From: Paramuribaculum sp.
GTDB taxonomy: Bacteria; Bacteroidota; Bacteroidia; Bacteroidales; Muribaculaceae
DNA length: 7,216 bases
Reading direction: 5' to 3'
NCBI GenBank assembly: GCA_029058705.1
Contig: JAIDXA010000304.1
Span: 1 to 7,216, forward strand
Both the position numbers and the translations under genes were made by a program. Positions 5,287 through 7,216 of the stretch are shown here, piece by piece (position 1 is the first letter of the stretch; every line of letters begins with the position of its first letter). A model generated the notes under the pieces. That model saw only the letters and a program-made list of their open reading frames with translations. It was not told the DNA's origin and made no database searches.

Positions 5287-7137
5287 TTATTTTTTAAGCA
5301 AACGATTGTTGAAATCACGAAGCACGTCAAGCACATTGCAACGGACATGTACGTAGTCGTTAATGCCCACCGCTTTCAGATCGTCCATACAAGACGGCGC
5401 GCCTGCAACGACGAACTGCGCGCGGCCATCGAGATATTTGAATGCTTCGGGAGCAAGGGTTGCATACTCATCATCGCTTGAGCAGAGCACAACGATGTCG
5501 GCGTTCTGCGACAGAGCTGCGTCGATACCGTCCTGCACCGTATCAAATCCGAGATTATCAATGATTTCATAACCGGCACACCCGAAAAAGTTGGTCGAGA
5601 ACTGAGCCCGGGCAAGTCTCATGGCAAGATTTCCGATTGTCAGCATAAACACTTTCGGACGATTCGATGCCGCTTCGGTTTCAAGGCGCAATGCCTCGAA
5701 ATCACTTGCCGCCCGCGCTGTAGGCAGACCACCGGTTCCGTTTTCCTCGCCGCCATTGCAGCCACACGAGCAACCGCTCTTGACTTCGATCTTACCGGCC
5801 GCCATTTCATTGATATTGGGATACTGATTGGTGCCGAGAAGAATTTCTTTTCTGCGGGCGATATCCGTATGGCGTTTTTCCGAAGTCTCGGCAACAGCTT
5901 TCTGAACATCTCCTGAATTGACTGCGGCAAGGAAACCGCCGTTATCTTCTACACCGATAAACACCTTCCATGCCTGTTCGGCGATGGAGACAGTAAGAGT
6001 CTCCACATAGTAGCTGCCTCCAGCCGGATCGACAACCTTGTCGAGATGGCTTTCTTCTTTCAGAAGGAACTGTTGGTTGCGGGCAATTCGTTCTGAAAAT
6101 TCGTCAGGATTCTTGTAGGGAACATCAAACGGTGTGACCGTAATCGAATCCACACCGGCTATCGCCGCTGACATACATTCAGTCTGACTGCGGAGAAGGT
6201 TTACGTATGCGTCATAGACGGTCTGGTTGAAACGGGACGTCTCGGCGTGAACCGCCATTTTGCAATTCTCGTCGGCAACCTCATATTGTTTGACAATCTG
6301 AGCCCAAAGCATACGGGCAGCACGGAATTTAGCAATCTCCATAAAATAGTTGCTTGAAACGCCCATGTTGAATTTGATTCGGGCCGCAACTTCGGAAGCA
6401 GCGATTCCTTTGTCTGTCAGAAGAGACATCCATTCAGCTCCCCACGACAAAGCGTAGCCAAGTTCCTGGTAAATATATGCCCCAGCATTGGAAAGCATCA
6501 CGCTGTTGACCGGCAGGACTTTCAATCCGGGAACATCCTTGACAGCCTCAAGCAATTCAACAGCCATAGCCGCGATATCGCCGGAAAACGCGGTGCCATG
6601 TTTCAGCGGCTTGCGGAACGGATTGAAATCAATCGAACCATTGAATTTATTTTCAATTCCTTTTGTCTTGATCAAGTCAACGAGTACTTTTGCAAAACCA
6701 ACCGTTTTCTTCGGACAACAGGTGAAATTCAGTTCCACAGCGTCCGGCTCTATACCATCCAGCAATGCGGCGAGCTCTTCTGCTGAAGCCTCCTTGATTT
6801 TAAATCCGAGCGAATTTATGCCTTTCATCAGAACTTCCAATGCGATTTTGTTGGCATCCTCCGCATTGTCGGCAACTATTTCCTGACGCGAAAGCCAGTC
6901 GTTGTCAGCGCGTGTCCCGCGAATAAACGGAAATTCACCCGGAAGCGAATCTGTGGTTTTCAATCCGGCTATATCTTCTGACCTGTACATAGGCTGGACA
7001 TTGAAGCCTTCATTGGTGCGCCAGACAAGCTTCTTGTCAAACGGAGCGCCTTTCAAATCTGCTTCGACTTTCGCACGCCACTCCTCTGTGCTGACTGGCG
7101 GGAACTGATCGAACAATAACTCTTTCTTTTCTATCAT
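5287..7137 (-). CDS. mutA: Methylmalonyl-CoA mutase small (beta) subunit
   Basis: The 616-residue partner of the large subunit is its ancient paralogue: SNYFMEIAKFRAARMLWAQ (262-280) mirrors FFMEVAKMRAARMLWAK in the large chain, and DPAGGSYYVE (370-379) mirrors DPWGGSYYVE. The N-terminus with FPPVSTEEW (12-20), DLKGAPF (27-33) and TNEGFNVQPMYR (41-52) is typical of the family. The C-terminal flavodoxin-like domain (about 495-616) has IGNLAMRLAR (501-510) where the large subunit has the DGHDRG cobalamin motif, so it should not bind B12, as is known for beta subunits. The linker between the domains carries a short cysteine cluster, CSCGC (456-460), followed by a Gly/Glu-rich stretch. The frame stays open upstream to the window edge, but the conserved N-terminal MIEKKELLF region supports the ATG at 7137. 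It is the first gene of the mutase pair; I saw no convincing promoter in the 79 bp upstream, so the promoter may lie further out or be divergent from consensus. Confidence 0.97.
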   Translation of the reverse strand: MIEKKELLFDQFPPVSTEEWRAKVEADLKGAPFDKKLVWRTNEGFNVQPMYRSEDIAGLKTTDSLPGEFPFIRGTRADNDWLSRQEIVADNAEDANKIALEVLMKGINSLGFKIKEASAEELAALLDGIEPDAVELNFTCCPKKTVGFAKVLVDLIKTKGIENKFNGSIDFNPFRKPLKHGTAFSGDIAAMAVELLEAVKDVPGLKVLPVNSVMLSNAGAYIYQELGYALSWGAEWMSLLTDKGIAASEVAARIKFNMGVSSNYFMEIAKFRAARMLWAQIVKQYEVADENCKMAVHAETSRFNQTVYDAYVNLLRSQTECMSAAIAGVDSITVTPFDVPYKNPDEFSERIARNQQFLLKEESHLDKVVDPAGGSYYVETLTVSIAEQAWKVFIGVEDNGGFLAAVNSGDVQKAVAETSEKRHTDIARRKEILLGTNQYPNINEMAAGKIEVKSGCSCGCNGGEENGTGGLPTARAASDFEALRLETEAASNRPKVFMLTIGNLAMRLARAQFSTNFFGCAGYEIIDNLGFDTVQDGIDAALSQNADIVVLCSSDDEYATLAPEAFKYLDGRAQFVVAGAPSCMDDLKAVGINDYVHVRCNVLDVLRDFNNRLLKK

Positions 7138-7216
7138 GATTAAGGTTAAAAATATATAGTAATTTGATATGTCTCGTTTCGATATTTCATCTTTACAATC
7201 ATTGTCGGGCCTATGA

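Noticed and set aside
7169..7216. 15-codon plus-strand reading frame diverging from mutA
   Set aside because: Very short, no family resemblance and no supporting promoter; a stop at the window end is coincidental.
7138..7216. Promoter for the mutase operon in the 79 bp before mutA
   Set aside because: TATATTTT resembles the -7 element but lacks the final G and has no TTG at the right distance, so it is not called.

Overview
The window looks like chromosomal DNA from a Bacteroidales gut commensal, possibly Muribaculaceae or a relative. This rests on three things: two promoters of the Bacteroidetes primary-sigma type (-33 TTG/TTTG, about 20 nt, -7 TAnnTTTG), the lack of Shine-Dalgarno sequences before most starts, and protein types such as split methylmalonyl-CoA mutase and a secreted PepSY-like protein. 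The family assignment is inference.

Layout from left to right. On the minus strand at the left edge, a tyrosine/dual-specificity-type phosphatase gene (214-813) overlaps by 7 nt the start of a PP2C-type Ser/Thr phosphatase that runs off the window (1-220). Diverging from them is a plus-strand gene for a small exported protein with two tandem PepSY-like units (957-1397). It converges on rpmH (ribosomal protein bL34, 1563-1718, minus), a 51-residue gene. The two share a bidirectional hairpin terminator at 1493-1531. Upstream of rpmH, with its own promoter, lies a minus-strand gene (1902-2840) for a divergent MetE-like barrel protein that seems to have lost the zinc ligands of the family. Its promoter region (about 2953-3011) carries a perfect 13-bp inverted repeat abutting the -33 element, the most interesting regulatory signal here.

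The right half (3116-7137, minus) is a two-gene methylmalonyl-CoA mutase operon: small subunit first, then the B12-binding large subunit, closed by a strong intrinsic terminator at 3043-3078. The heterodimer interconverts succinyl-CoA and (R)-methylmalonyl-CoA. In gut Bacteroidales this is the B12-dependent step of the succinate-to-propionate route. No epimerase, decarboxylase or MeaB chaperone gene is in the window.

Most of the window is ordinary core metabolism. The places worth a second look are the palindromic operator-like element with its degenerate MetE-like gene, the overlapping phosphatase pair, and the cysteine cluster in the linker of the mutase small subunit. I did not see a CRISPR array, tRNA, rRNA, insertion sequence or phage gene.
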